Positions 49,844 to 58,189 of a stretch of DNA of 64,000 nucleotides are shown here, piece by piece. The position numbers and the translations under genes were made by a program. The number at the start of each line of letters is the position of its first letter. Position 1 is the first letter of the stretch. Under the pieces are notes generated by a model that was not told the origin of the DNA, made no database searches, and was given only the letters and a program-made list of their open reading frames with translations. Source of the stretch: Rugosimonospora acidiphila (GTDB taxonomy: Bacteria; Actinomycetota; Actinomycetes; Mycobacteriales; Micromonosporaceae); the NCBI RefSeq assembly GCF_039543385.1, contig NZ_BAABJQ010000009.1, forward strand, positions 124,001-188,000. Direction: 5' to 3'.

Positions 49844-50268
49844 GGACGGCCGACCGCACGGAATCGCCGCCCCGCGGCGGTACGCACCGAGAGGGGTCCC
49901 TCGCGATCCGTGCGCACGCACTCTCCGCTTGATTGGAATTTGGTGAGAACGACGTAAACAATGATCTTCGCTCTTCCCAAGCAGCCCATGATCGCTATGC
50001 TGAGCATCATGAGCACGGCACTCCGGTGTCGTGGGTTGCGTAAGGAGTCGTGGGAGCACGTCGAACGTCAAGCAGCTGAGGCAGGCCTTTCCCATCGCGT
50101 GACGTCGAGTCCGCGTCGATCCCGCCGGTCCCCGGCACCTGCCTGTGTTCCCCATCCAATCCGCGTGGAAATCACCTACCCGCGCTGATTCATCGCGTCC
50201 CCAGACGGGCATCGGTCATCCGGCCGTGCCCGCGATGCCGCCATCCCTGATCACGTACCGGAGCTGAC
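49844..50268. other. Intergenic region upstream of the MFS gene
   Basis: 425 bases without a convincing gene. A less GC-rich part (49930-50000) contains TTGATT and TAAACAAT and is the likely promoter zone for the exporter; GCTATGCTGAGCATC is a small dyad near 49993. A 75-codon frame from 49961 has no SD and no similarity I recognise. Confidence 0.35.
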
Positions 50269-51546
50269 ATGTCCGTAGCCGCCGCCACTGGCCCGGCACC
50301 GACAGCCCAACGGCAGCGCACGCCGCGCTATCCGTGGCAGTACTGGGTGCTGGTCGTCGGCTTCGGGATCAGTCGCGTCGGCGGCGTCGTCGTGCCGTTC
50401 CTGACCCTGTACCTGGTCACCCACCTGCACCTGAGCGCGGCGGCGGCCGGTGAGGTGGTCGCGGCGTTCGGTGCCGGATGGGTGGTCGGCGAACCGCTGG
50501 CGGGCGTGGCGTCCGACCGGCTCGGGCGCAAGCCCACCATCGTGGTCTCGCTCGCACTGACCGCCGGCGGCTACCTCCTGCTGCCGCACGCGACCACGCC
50601 GCCGACGCTGATGACGGTGGCCGCCGCGATCGGCCTGGTCTTCGACGCCGGACGCACCGGTATCAGTGCCTGGATCGCCGATCTGGTACCCGACGACCGC
50701 CGCACCCACGGCTATGGCGTGCAGTACTGGATGCTCAACGCGGGCTCGGCCGTCGCCGGTGTGATTGGCGGATACCTCGCCACCTCGCACATCACGTGGC
50801 TGTGCTCTCTCGACGCCACCGCCACGCTGGGCTTCGCCGCCGTCGTACTGATGCTGCCGCGCCACGGCGCACCGACCGACGCCGACGCCCAGCAGGAGGC
50901 GGCCGAACCCGTGCCGTACCGCAAGGTGCTGGCCGACCGGCGGCTGATCGCCGTCACGGTGTGCTCGCTGCTCACGATGGCCATCTGGCAGCAGCTGGAG
51001 TACGGCCTTCCGTTGACCATCCACGCGGACGGGCTCTCCGCCGCCACCTACGGCGCGGTCAACGCGATCAACGCAGTGGCCGTGCTGGCACTGCAACCCC
51101 TGCTGCAGCCGCTGCTGGACCGCAAGCCAGCGGCGCTGTCATCGAGCGTCGGCGCGCTCATCATCGGCATCGGCATGGGCGTCAACGGCCTGGCGCATTC
51201 GACGGCGGGCTTCGCCGGTGTGACGGTCATCTGGACCGTCGGAGAGATCCTGTTCAGCGTGGGCGCGGCCACCTACGTGGCCGCGATCGCGCCGCCCGCC
51301 GCCCGCGGACGCTACCTCGGTCTCTGGGGCGTCTGCTTCGGCGGGGCGGCGCTTCTCTCGCCCATCATCGGAGCCGGAGCCCTGGCCGCCGGTCAGGGCT
51401 GGCTGTGGGGAAGCCTGCCGGCTCTCGGTGCCGTATGCGCCGCCGGATTCTTTCTTCTGCGGCCTCGGCCCGTCCGCGGTGCGGCGCCCGGCCGGCTCGA
51501 AGCGGAGGGGCAGCCCGTCCCCACCCCCGCGCATCAGTCCGCGTGA
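50269..51546 (+). CDS. MFS transporter, drug/metabolite exporter type
   Basis: 425 residues with twelve predicted membrane helices starting near residue 25 (WVLVVGFGISRVGGVVVPFL). Motif A between helices 2 and 3 reads GVASDRLGRKPTIV; helix 5 region GYGVQYWMLNAGSAVAGVIGG resembles the antiporter motif of drug exporters (MdtH/YfcJ-like). Proton-driven export is likely. Directly downstream, on the same strand, are two identical micro-ORFs and hairpins (51554-51862), suggesting a shared operon. Pseudogenes lie on both sides. Confidence 0.9.
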   Translation: MSVAAATGPAPTAQRQRTPRYPWQYWVLVVGFGISRVGGVVVPFLTLYLVTHLHLSAAAAGEVVAAFGAGWVVGEPLAGVASDRLGRKPTIVVSLALTAGGYLLLPHATTPPTLMTVAAAIGLVFDAGRTGISAWIADLVPDDRRTHGYGVQYWMLNAGSAVAGVIGGYLATSHITWLCSLDATATLGFAAVVLMLPRHGAPTDADAQQEAAEPVPYRKVLADRRLIAVTVCSLLTMAIWQQLEYGLPLTIHADGLSAATYGAVNAINAVAVLALQPLLQPLLDRKPAALSSSVGALIIGIGMGVNGLAHSTAGFAGVTVIWTVGEILFSVGAATYVAAIAPPAARGRYLGLWGVCFGGAALLSPIIGAGALAAGQGWLWGSLPALGAVCAAGFFLLRPRPVRGAAPGRLEAEGQPVPTPAHQSA

Positions 51547-51553
51547 CGGATGA

Positions 51554-51579
51554 GCTGCCACCGTCTCGGCGGCGGCAGC
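51554..51579 (+). terminator. Hairpin between MFS stop and first micro-ORF
   Basis: GCTGCCACCG and CGGCGGCAGC pair with one mismatch around a six-base loop, directly after the MFS stop. It may attenuate or process the transcript before the micro-ORFs. Confidence 0.5.
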
Positions 51580-51646
51580 CACCGTCTCGCCCGAACCACG
51601 GCCCCGGCAACGACCGGCGGCCCCGCACCAGGAAGGAGGCACCGAC

Positions 51647-51688
51647 ATGGCTCGCCCCAAGCTGCGCCCCCGCCGCCGCCCGCGGTAA
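51647..51688 (+). CDS. 13-residue cationic micro-ORF, copy 1
   Basis: ATG to TAA encodes MARPKLRPRRRPR. A consensus-strength ribosome site GGAAGGAGG lies six bases upstream. Seven of thirteen residues are basic and four are Pro, leaving no room for a fold. The same 42 bases recur exactly at 51778-51819. A 7-bp hairpin follows (51693-51710). Possible roles are a ribosome-acting or secreted cationic peptide, a translation-arrest leader, or a modified-peptide precursor; context with an exporter upstream is suggestive only. I know of no described family. Confidence 0.6.
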   Translation: MARPKLRPRRRPR

Positions 51689-51692
51689 CTGA

Positions 51693-51710
51693 TCACCGCC
51701 ACAGCGGTGA
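51693..51710 (+). terminator. Short hairpin after micro-ORF copy 1
   Basis: TCACCGC-CACA-GCGGTGA, perfect 7-bp stem, five bases after the TAA. Weaker than the one after copy 2. Confidence 0.55.
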
Positions 51711-51777
51711 CAACTAGAACCCAAACCACGGCCCCGGCAACGACCGACGGCCCCACACCAGAGAAGGAGGCACCGAC

Positions 51778-51819
51778 ATGGCTCGCCCCAAGCTGCGCCC
51801 CCGCCGCCGCCCGCGGTAA
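51778..51819 (+). CDS. 13-residue cationic micro-ORF, copy 2
   Basis: Identical at all 42 positions to copy 1, with ribosome site GAAGGAGG. The upstream 45 bases (ACGGCCCCGGCAACGACC...) are also duplicated but differ by two substitutions and a one- or two-base indel, so the coding part is the better-conserved part of the duplication. A strong terminator follows 11 bases downstream. Confidence 0.6.
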   Translation: MARPKLRPRRRPR

Positions 51820-51830
51820 AGGCAGACAAG

Positions 51831-51862
51831 GCCGCTGCCACCGCTTCGGCGGTGGCAGCGGC
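51831..51862 (+). terminator. Strong TTCG-loop hairpin ending the MFS/micro-ORF unit
   Basis: GCCGCTGCCACCGC pairs perfectly (14 bp) across a TTCG tetraloop. It precedes the convergent stop of the Rieske gene (51901). Confidence 0.9.
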
Positions 51863-51900
51863 GTCTCCAACGGGGGTTGAGGTACCGATCGCCACCGGCC

Positions 51901-52401
51901 TCACATCAGATAGACGTTTCCCCCTCGCACGGTGACCGTCCTCCGCGGCAGCGGCTTGACGGCCGGCCCGGCCTTTACCGAGCCATCGTCGGCGGAAAAC
52001 AGGCTGCCGTGGCACGGGCACTTGATGACGCCGCCCTCCACCGTGGACACGATGCACCCGGTGTGCGAGCAGACGGCGCTGAAACCCCTGAACTCTCCGG
52101 GGGTCGGCTGAGTCACCACAACCTGCTGCTTGCCGAAAATTTTTCCGCCACCGACCGGGATCTCGCTCGCGCTGACCAGATCCTGGCCGATCCCCACCGA
52201 GCTGGACGCATCCCCTCGATCGGGCGTGCCCGTCGGCGAAGACGTGGCGTGGCCGCCGGTAGATTCGGCAGCAGGGTGTTGCTGCTTACTGGACACGGCG
52301 TTACCACAGCCGGCAAGCGCCGCGACAACGCCGACCATCCCGGCTCCGGCAAGCACCGCCCGCCGCTGCGCGGTCCCGGAAGCTTCCTGGTTGTCGGTCA
52401 A
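51901..52401 (-). CDS. Rieske (2Fe-2S) lipoprotein
   Basis: 166 residues. N-terminal AQRRAVLAGAGMVGVVAALA with twin Arg and lipobox LAGC (Cys32 region), so export by Tat followed by lipidation is likely. A Ser/Thr linker, then the Rieske cluster motifs CSHTGC and CPCHGS with two Cys and two His. Small soluble Rieske proteins transfer electrons in respiratory or stress pathways; partner not encoded nearby. It converges on the micro-ORF unit and shares its terminator. Confidence 0.93.
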   Translation of the reverse strand: MTDNQEASGTAQRRAVLAGAGMVGVVAALAGCGNAVSSKQQHPAAESTGGHATSSPTGTPDRGDASSSVGIGQDLVSASEIPVGGGKIFGKQQVVVTQPTPGEFRGFSAVCSHTGCIVSTVEGGVIKCPCHGSLFSADDGSVKAGPAVKPLPRRTVTVRGGNVYLM

Positions 52402-52853
52402 CTGAATCCTCCCTCACTTGGGTCGGTCGTGCTCGACACGCGGTGAGCCGTCGCTCATCATTCGGTGAACCCGGCTCGCCGTTCCTCGTCAGACCTCGAA
52501 GTGCACGCGTGATCGGCGGCCGCGGGGCCCGGGCTTCGGGCCACGACGCGCGGTCCACCTTTTGCCAGTCGACGTAGATGGTTGCCGGGACGGCGTCACG
52601 TGGCCGTCAAGAACGCCGAGGCCCTGTTCACAACCTCCCAGCCACCCGGCGCGAGCCCATCCCCCGCCGCCGGCACCATGGTGAGTCCACAATGGAAGCT
52701 CACCCCGGCGGCGCCGCGACGTCGTCATCCGACCGGCGTGGCGCCGCGGTACCACGGGCCGGACTCGAGTTCATCCCGCGGTACCGGCATCCGTCGCGTC
52801 GGCGCCCATAGGTTCGACCCGAGCATTCCGAACCAACGCCCGAGGAAAACTTC
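52402..52853. other. Intergenic region without recognisable gene
   Basis: 450 bases between the Rieske gene start and the ABC ATPase remnant. Several overlapping frames exist on both strands, none with SD plus family similarity. GAGGAAAAC at the right edge would be the ribosome site of the former ATPase gene. Confidence 0.4.
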
Positions 52854-53110
52854 ATGATCGAGATCCGCGAACTCGTCAGCGGCACGGCGAGAAGGCCGCC
52901 GTGGCCGGCCTGAATTGATGTGCGCCCCGGTGTGGTCACCGGCTTCCTGGGCACCAACGGCGCCGGAAAATCGCATGGTCATGGGGCTGGACGCGCCCAC
53001 CAGCGGGTACGGCGACCGTCAACGGCCGCCGGTACGCGCGGCATCCGGCACCGTTGCGGGAGATCGGTTCCCTGCTGGAGGCCCGGTCGATCCACCCCGG
53101 CCGGACCGCT
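52854..53110 (+). pseudogene. Decayed ABC transporter ATPase N-terminus
   Basis: From ATG 52854: MIEIRELVSG, then a shifted stretch with a stop, DVRPGVVTGFLGTNGAGKS (Walker A), a frameshift, MVMGLDAPTSG, another shift, then TVNGRRYARHPAPLREIGSL and LEARSIHPGRT. These match in order the beginning of drug-type ABC ATPases (NGAGKSTTM..GLDAPTSG..G..LLEARSIHPGRTA). The signature and Walker B parts are absent. At least three frame changes. Confidence 0.82.
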
Positions 53111-53338
53111 GGGCCTCGACCGATCCCCGGCTGAAGCCGCTGACCGTCCGGGAGCCTGACCGCCGCCCTCCGGCCGTCCGGTGCCCCGGCCACCCGCCGG
53201 GGCACCGGGCGCGTCCCGCTCCAGCCCGGCGGCGAGCCGGCGCCGGCGTGGGGCTCTGGAACCGGACGTACCGCGCCTGTCGCGGTCCGCTCCTCCGCCC
53301 GCCGGAGCGCCCACCGGGATCACGTTGGGTGTGTGCTC
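53111..53338. other. GC-rich non-coding stretch after the ATPase remnant
   Basis: No conserved protein can be read. It ends at the stop of the acetyltransferase gene. Confidence 0.35.
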
Positions 53339-53887
53339 CTACCGGGCGTCGAGGTCGTGGACCCAGATCAGGCAGTCGTGCCACCCGTCGCGTTCGGGGT
53401 CGTCAACCGTCCAGCAGCGGCAGTGCCGCGGCAGGCGTTCCTCGAACCGGTACCCGGACCGCCGCGCCAGCCGCAGCGACGCCTCGTTGTCGGGATTGAT
53501 CTCCAGCCAGACCCGGCGCACGCCGGCGGGTTCGTGCGCCCATCGCGTCACCGCGGTCACGGCACGCGACCCGATCCCCTGGCGGCGCTGTCCGGGCCGG
53601 ACCCAGTACGCCAGCTCGGCGACGCGTTCACCGCTGGGCATGAGCCCGACCGCGGCGACGAGCCGGGAACCCCGCAGCACCCCGAAGGAGACCGGCCCCG
53701 CCGACTCGGGATCCCAGGCCCGCAGAGCGGTTCGCGCGTCCGTTGACGAGTACGGCCCGGCGGGGCGTGGACCCCACAGGGCCGCGGCCGACTCCTCGCC
53801 GGTCGCCTCTACGAGCAGGTCCGCGTCCGCGGCGCCGAGCGTGCGCAGCCGCAGTTCGTCGAGGCTCAGCTTCATCGGCGGGTACAT
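53339..53887 (-). CDS. GNAT family N-acetyltransferase
   Basis: 182 residues (ATG 53887, with a second ATG four codons in). Acetyl-CoA-binding motif A: AYWVRPGQRRQGIGSRAVTA, then WLEINPDNEASLRLARRSGY and FEERLPRHC, the RimJ/RimL-like pattern. It probably acetylates a protein N-terminus or small amine; the acceptor is unknown. Intact within an otherwise decayed neighbourhood. Confidence 0.88.
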   Translation of the reverse strand: MYPPMKLSLDELRLRTLGAADADLLVEATGEESAAALWGPRPAGPYSSTDARTALRAWDPESAGPVSFGVLRGSRLVAAVGLMPSGERVAELAYWVRPGQRRQGIGSRAVTAVTRWAHEPAGVRRVWLEINPDNEASLRLARRSGYRFEERLPRHCRCWTVDDPERDGWHDCLIWVHDLDAR

Positions 53888-53949
53888 GCCCCCGATTCTG
53901 CCAATTCCTCAGGATCCGGCGCTGCCCGTGACGGGCGGCGTCCAGGAGT

Positions 53950-54330
53950 CTCGGCACATCGGCGAGCGGACCCGCGGGTCGAGAGCCACGGAAGATCGGC
54001 GGCCACCGAGGCCGCCGCGTGCACCAGGGCCGCGACGGCTACCGAGCGGGAGTGCTGCGGCCACGCGACGGTGAGCGTCGCGGTCGGCCCTCCGTCACCC
54101 GGCGATAGACCAGGCCCGCTCGCGGATACCGCAGGGTGACGGATAGCGGGAGCAGATACACGATACTGCCCATTTCGACGAGTTGGAGCAACTGGGCGGG
54201 GTCGCGGATCCGATGGGTGTCGGCGGTCCGGTCGAGGTACTGCTGAAGGTCGTGCGGGCCGACCGGTTCCGGGACGGGCAGTTGGAGGTCGCGCACCCTG
54301 CCGGTGCCCGAGCCGGCCCGGGCCCTGCCG
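53950..54330 (-). pseudogene. Remnant of a LysR-type regulator, substrate-binding domain
   Basis: Minus strand reads LQLPVPEPVGPHDLQQYLDR, RIRDPAQLLQLVEMGSIVYL and LPLSVTLRYPRAGLVYRRVT; after a one-base change near 54090 it continues as GPTATLTVAWPQHSRSVAVA-ALVHAA. This is the second half of a LysR co-inducer-binding domain (VEMGS..YLLP.S......GLVYR.V.D.P...L.VAWP). The HTH and first half are absent. Confidence 0.65.
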
Positions 54331-54447
54331 TCGCGAAGGCCGGCAGGGCCGCGACGAACGCACGCCCGGCGGCGAGCGGTCAGGGCGGCGGCTCGACCCC
54401 GCTCGCCCGGCCCCGGCGCCGCCCTCACCGGCCCCGATCCTCGGCCG

Positions 54448-56091
54448 TCACTCGTCGTGGGTGAGGTGCGGCCACAGGGCGGCCCAGCCGGCGACCGGGC
54501 CGGTGCAGACGCTGAGGTCCAGATCGGTGTAGTCGTTGTGGATGCCGTAGGGAGCGTCGTAGGTGCTCAGGTGGCGGCAACGGGCGAAGTACGGGCGCAG
54601 CCGGTCCGCCGCGTCGACGGACAGCACGGTGGCGTCTGAGGCGCTCCCCGGACCCCACGTGCCGAAGGCGTTGTGACCCGACAGCACGGGCGGGAGCTGA
54701 TCGGCGGTGCCGAGCACGTCCAGCGCCGCGGCCTCCCCGTAGTAGCCGGTGAACACGGCGGTGGGTGGGCGGCCGGCCCGGGTCAGCGCGGCGTTCTGCG
54801 CCACCACGGCGCGGACGAGCTGCGGCCAGCCGGCGGTGTCGGAGACGTTGGCGGTCTGCTGTTCGGCGCTGGAATGCCGGGACAGGTCGCGCACCGGCCA
54901 CAGCGGCATGAGGCTCGGCAGGATGACGAGCATGCTCAGCACTATCGCGCCGTACGCGACCGCGCGGCGCGTGCCGGGCCGGCGGGCGCGGGCGATCCAG
55001 CGCTCGGTCGACACGGCCCCGGCCGCCAGCACCACCGGCAGCACTCCGGACGCGTAATACGCCTTGCCCGGAATCCAGGCCAGCACGTAGACGTAGACGA
55101 CGGTGGCCGTGATCGCGAGGAACCGGAGTTCCGGCATCCGCCAGAGGCGCACGACACCCGCGATGGCCACCGGTATCGCCAGCAGCCCCGCGTACACCAG
55201 CTGGGTCGGCAGGCCGGCGAGGTAGTCGATCGCGGAGTCGTTCTCCCGGCGCAGCGCGGACGCCATGACAAGCTGCGGCCAGCCGTGCGTCGCCTGCCAG
55301 AGCAGGTTCGGTGCCCAGATCGCGGCGGCGACGGCGGCGGCCAGCCAGGGCCACCGGGTACGCAGCAGGCCGGCGCGCCCGGACAGCAGCAACCCGAGCG
55401 CGAGCGCGACCATCAGCAGCGCCACCAGGTTGTTGGTCTGCAGCCCGAGTCCGGCCGCAACGCCCGCGCCCAGCCACCAGCGCGGGCGATCGCGCAGCAC
55501 CGCCGTGCTGGCGCACAGCACCACCACGGACCAGGCCAGCAGGGCCGGCGAGGTGGTGTTGGCGAGGTGCGACGCGCCGAGGAGCACCGGGGTACACGCC
55601 ACGGCGAGCGCGGCGAGTACCCGCCCGGTGCGGCCCGCGCCCAGCAGCGCCGCCTGCCGGGCCGCCACGACCGCGACGGCCCCTCCGGTCAGCGCCGGGA
55701 GGACGCGGATCATGGTCGGGTCGACGGCTATCGCGGCCGGGATCCGGGTGAGCAGCGGAATCAGCGGCGGCTGGTCCACGTACCCGAGCGCGAGGTGGTG
55801 CCCGGCGACGAGGAAGTAGAGCTCGTCCTGTTGGAAGCCGTAGCGCCCGGCGAACGCGAGCTCGACCGCGACGAACAGCGCCGCGATGACCCACACGAAA
55901 AGCGGCAGTCGGTCGGCGGTCGGCACGAGCGCCGGCACGGGTCGGGCAGGCGCCACGAGTCGAGACGGGTCCGTGTCCGGCGCGAAGGCCCCCGGTTGGC
56001 GTTGGGGGTGCTCGCCCACGCCAAAACCCTGTTTCGGCTGCGTTCCCCCTGGGCTGCTCTCCTCGGCGGCGGGCGCGGCGGGCTGCTCCAT
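54448..56091 (-). CDS. GT39-type membrane glycosyltransferase (ArnT-like)
   Basis: 547 residues. A 60-residue Pro-rich cytoplasmic tail, then about eleven membrane helices. First luminal loop AGRYGFQQDELYFLVAGHHL has the acidic pair of GT-C enzymes, and YVDQPPLIPLLTRIPAAIAV is the PMT_2 hallmark. The C-terminal soluble part (about 400-547; FTGYYGEAAALDVLG, HNAFGTWGPGSA, CRHLSTYDAPYGIHNDY) is extracytoplasmic. It would transfer a sugar from a polyprenyl-phosphate donor. Acceptor unknown; no other glycan genes adjacent. Confidence 0.9.
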   Translation of the reverse strand: MEQPAAPAAEESSPGGTQPKQGFGVGEHPQRQPGAFAPDTDPSRLVAPARPVPALVPTADRLPLFVWVIAALFVAVELAFAGRYGFQQDELYFLVAGHHLALGYVDQPPLIPLLTRIPAAIAVDPTMIRVLPALTGGAVAVVAARQAALLGAGRTGRVLAALAVACTPVLLGASHLANTTSPALLAWSVVVLCASTAVLRDRPRWWLGAGVAAGLGLQTNNLVALLMVALALGLLLSGRAGLLRTRWPWLAAAVAAAIWAPNLLWQATHGWPQLVMASALRRENDSAIDYLAGLPTQLVYAGLLAIPVAIAGVVRLWRMPELRFLAITATVVYVYVLAWIPGKAYYASGVLPVVLAAGAVSTERWIARARRPGTRRAVAYGAIVLSMLVILPSLMPLWPVRDLSRHSSAEQQTANVSDTAGWPQLVRAVVAQNAALTRAGRPPTAVFTGYYGEAAALDVLGTADQLPPVLSGHNAFGTWGPGSASDATVLSVDAADRLRPYFARCRHLSTYDAPYGIHNDYTDLDLSVCTGPVAGWAALWPHLTHDE

Positions 56092-56227
56092 GGCGACACC
56101 TCCATCACGCGGCCCGCCATAGTCGGCAGGGGCCGAGCACTAGCAGAGTGATATCACATTGATAGTACACAGACGGCCCGCCCCGATCTCGCTACGATCG
56201 GGTAACGGACGCAGCGGCTCGCGGTCG

Positions 56228-56294
56228 CCCAGGGCTGAGACTCAGACTGGGCCCGGGGCCGGGGGCCGGGGGCCGGGGCCGGGGCCGGGGCCGC
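56228..56294. repeat. G-tract array and dyad downstream of Sir2
   Basis: CCCAG-GG-CTGAGACTCAG-AC-TGGG forms a dyad (about 56229-56251), followed by six or more runs of four to five G separated by CC up to 56294. The latter fits a G-quadruplex pattern. It lies between the Sir2 stop and the GT39 start on the minus strand. Confidence 0.75.
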
Positions 56295-56337
56295 CACGGT
56301 CGAGGTGGCACCTCCCGACCGGTGCGGCGCGACCCGG

Positions 56338-57108
56338 CTAACGCCGCGCGGCGGCCGACCTCAGTCGCTCCCGCACGATGCGGGGCAGCGCCTCGCCGAT
56401 CGGCTCCCGGATCACCTCGGTCGCCAGGTCGTCGTAGGGAGTGGGATCCCGGTTGATGATGACGAGGCGGGCCCCGGCCTCGACGGCGACGGCGCACAGC
56501 GAGGCCGCCGGCTCGACCAGCAGCGAACTGCCGACCGCCAGGAGGAGCTGGCACGCGCGGGCGACGTTGCCGGCCAGCGAGAGGGTGTCCGGGTGGAGAC
56601 GCTCGCCGAACAAGACGGTCGCCAGCTTGAGAATGCCGCCGCACGCCGTACAGGCCGGGTCGGCCTCGCCGGCGGCCACTCGGGCCAACGCGAGGGTGCT
56701 CGGCGTCCGGACGCGACAGCGGGTACAGACCGTATCGTGCATGCTGCCGTGCAGCTCCACCACCTTGCGCGGGGTGGACCCGGCCTTCTGATGCAGCCCG
56801 TCGATGTTCTGGGTGAGGATCCGCGTCGCCGAGCCGTGGCGCTCCAGCTCCGCCAGCGCGCGATGCGCGGCGTTGGGCTCCGCGTGCCACGCGGAGTGCC
56901 CCAGGTAGCTGCGCCAGAACCGGGCACGCACCTGGGGATCAGACATGAACGAGGAGTAGCTGAACGCGGCCGTGGCGGAGGGATCCCGGGTCCAGACCCC
57001 ATTCGGCCCACGGTAGTCGGGGACGCCGGAGTCGGTGGAGATGCCGGCGCCGGTCAGCACCGCGATCCGGCTCACGTCGTCCATCCAGTCGGTGGCCTCG
57101 GCGTTCAC
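56338..57108 (-). CDS. Sir2 family NAD-dependent protein deacylase
   Basis: 256 residues. NAD motif VLTGAGISTDSGVPDYRG (18-34), TQNIDGLHQKAG (99-110), catalytic His120 in VELHGSMH, zinc ligands Cys128, Cys131, Cys153 and Cys156, and LLLAVGSSLLVEPA. A complete sirtuin of class similar to CobB. The Arg/Tyr pair of desuccinylases cannot be judged. Removes acyl groups from lysines using NAD. Monocistronic by position. Confidence 0.93.
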   Translation of the reverse strand: MNAEATDWMDDVSRIAVLTGAGISTDSGVPDYRGPNGVWTRDPSATAAFSYSSFMSDPQVRARFWRSYLGHSAWHAEPNAAHRALAELERHGSATRILTQNIDGLHQKAGSTPRKVVELHGSMHDTVCTRCRVRTPSTLALARVAAGEADPACTACGGILKLATVLFGERLHPDTLSLAGNVARACQLLLAVGSSLLVEPAASLCAVAVEAGARLVIINRDPTPYDDLATEVIREPIGEALPRIVRERLRSAAARR

Positions 57109-57604
57109 AACGGCGATGTTAGGTACGGGCAGGCCGGGCCGCCACTGGGTTTCACCGCCGCCATGACCTGGGTGGCCCGGCCCTTGCCGGGGGTGCGCCC
57201 CGGCGAGGCTCGCCGTGGCTCGCCGTGGCTCGCCGTGGCTCGCCGTCCATTGTGGACCGGCGAGTCTCGGGCGGCCGTTCGAGAAGTCGAGGGCTCGGTG
57301 CCGGGCGTCCGCGTCGCCGCGCCGTGGCGGGTCGGCCTGATGCGGGTCGCCCCGCTGGTGCGTGCCGTGCCGCGCACCTCCCGAGGACCCGGGTCCGGGG
57401 TTTCGCGGTGTCGAAGCCGCGGGCTCGAAAGCCCCTTGCCAGAAGTATCCCCGAACTTCGCACCGGGAGGTGCGGCACGCACGAACCTAGCGGCCGCCCG
57501 GAGGATTCGCGAGCCAGTTTTCGCGCGGCCCGGGACGGCCGGCGTGGCCGCCGGCTCGACCGACGGAGTAGACACCGTCTACTGCGCTCTGGTAGACAGA
57601 GCGA
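57109..57604. other. Intergenic region with 10-bp tandem repeat and TetR operator
   Basis: Divergent gap between sir2 and a TetR gene. Four exact copies of GGCTCGCCGT at 57207-57246, several short GC dyads, and the operator at 57567-57583. No gene or RNA recognised. Confidence 0.55.
57567..57583. promoter_or_regulatory. TetR operator upstream of the TetR/hydrolase operon
   Basis: AGTAGAC-ACC-GTCTACT is a perfect dyad with 7-base arms, 21 bases before the TetR ATG, followed by another GTAGACAGA half-site (57592-57600). Likely autoregulatory site. Confidence 0.75.
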
Positions 57605-58189
57605 ATGAGCGATGCAGACGACGGCCTGCGGGCCCGCCTGGTGCGGGTCGGCGTCGACCTGCTGGCCCGCGACGGGATGCAGGCGTTGACGCTGCGGGAG
57701 ATCGCGCGCCAGGCGGGGGTGTCGCACGGGGCTCCGCGCCGATACTTCCCCACTCATGTGGAGCTGCTGTCGGCCATCGCCCGCGAAGGCTTCGCCGACC
57801 TGGGCGCCGCGATTCACAAGGTGCTGCGGGATCGCCGACGAGACCCCCGGGCGCGACTGGTGACGCTGGCCCGGCGGTACCTGGAGTTCGCGCGGACCAA
57901 TCCCGGCATGTTCGAGCTGATGTTCCGTCATGATCTGCTGGAGAGCAACCGCCTCGGGCTGCGTGAGGGCAGCCTGCCGCTGTTCACCGCGCTCGTCGAC
58001 CTCGTCGAGCAGGCACGACCGGTCTCCGGCGCGCCGCCACAGCGGGTGGCCGCCGCGCTGTGGGCCAACCTGCACGGCATCGCGCTGCTCTGGGGCTGGG
58101 GCAGCCTCCAGCTGGCGACGGGCGACCGCGACGTCGAGCCGCTGCTGCGCACGGCACTGGAGGCCCACCTCGGGCCGGGGAAGCGGTGA
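57605..58189 (+). CDS. TetR family transcriptional regulator
   Basis: 194 residues. HTH: ARDGMQALTLREIARQAGVS, HGAPRRYFPTHVELLSAIAR. The C-terminal TetR_C_13/WHG-like domain (LARRYLEFARTNPGMFELMF, VAAALWANLHGIALLWGWGS) is common in regulators of hydrolase or efflux genes. The TGA overlaps the GTG start of the downstream hydrolase (GTGA), so both are expressed from one transcript, probably repressed through the palindrome at 57567. Confidence 0.9.
   Translation: MSDADDGLRARLVRVGVDLLARDGMQALTLREIARQAGVSHGAPRRYFPTHVELLSAIAREGFADLGAAIHKVLRDRRRDPRARLVTLARRYLEFARTNPGMFELMFRHDLLESNRLGLREGSLPLFTALVDLVEQARPVSGAPPQRVAAALWANLHGIALLWGWGSLQLATGDRDVEPLLRTALEAHLGPGKR

Larger units (their letters stand above)
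51593..51820 (+). repeat. Tandem duplication containing micro-ORF, SD and leader
   Basis: Copy 1 about 51593-51689 and copy 2 about 51722-51820, roughly 97 bases each, separated by a non-repeated 32-base spacer that carries the small hairpin. Confidence 0.9.

Noticed and set aside
49961..50188. 75-codon plus-strand frame starting MIFALPKQPM.
   Set aside because: No SD, no similarity and composition typical of non-coding promoter DNA; it overlaps the likely MFS promoter.
51647..51819. Micro-ORFs as leader peptides attenuating a downstream gene.
   Set aside because: The next gene (Rieske) is on the opposite strand and a strong terminator follows, so there is no downstream target on this transcript. 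An arrest role affecting the MFS mRNA itself remains possible.
57109..57566. tRNA-like segment around GGGGTTTCGCGGTGTCGAAGCC considered as an RNA gene.
   Set aside because: No cloverleaf with proper acceptor and T-arm could be drawn by eye.
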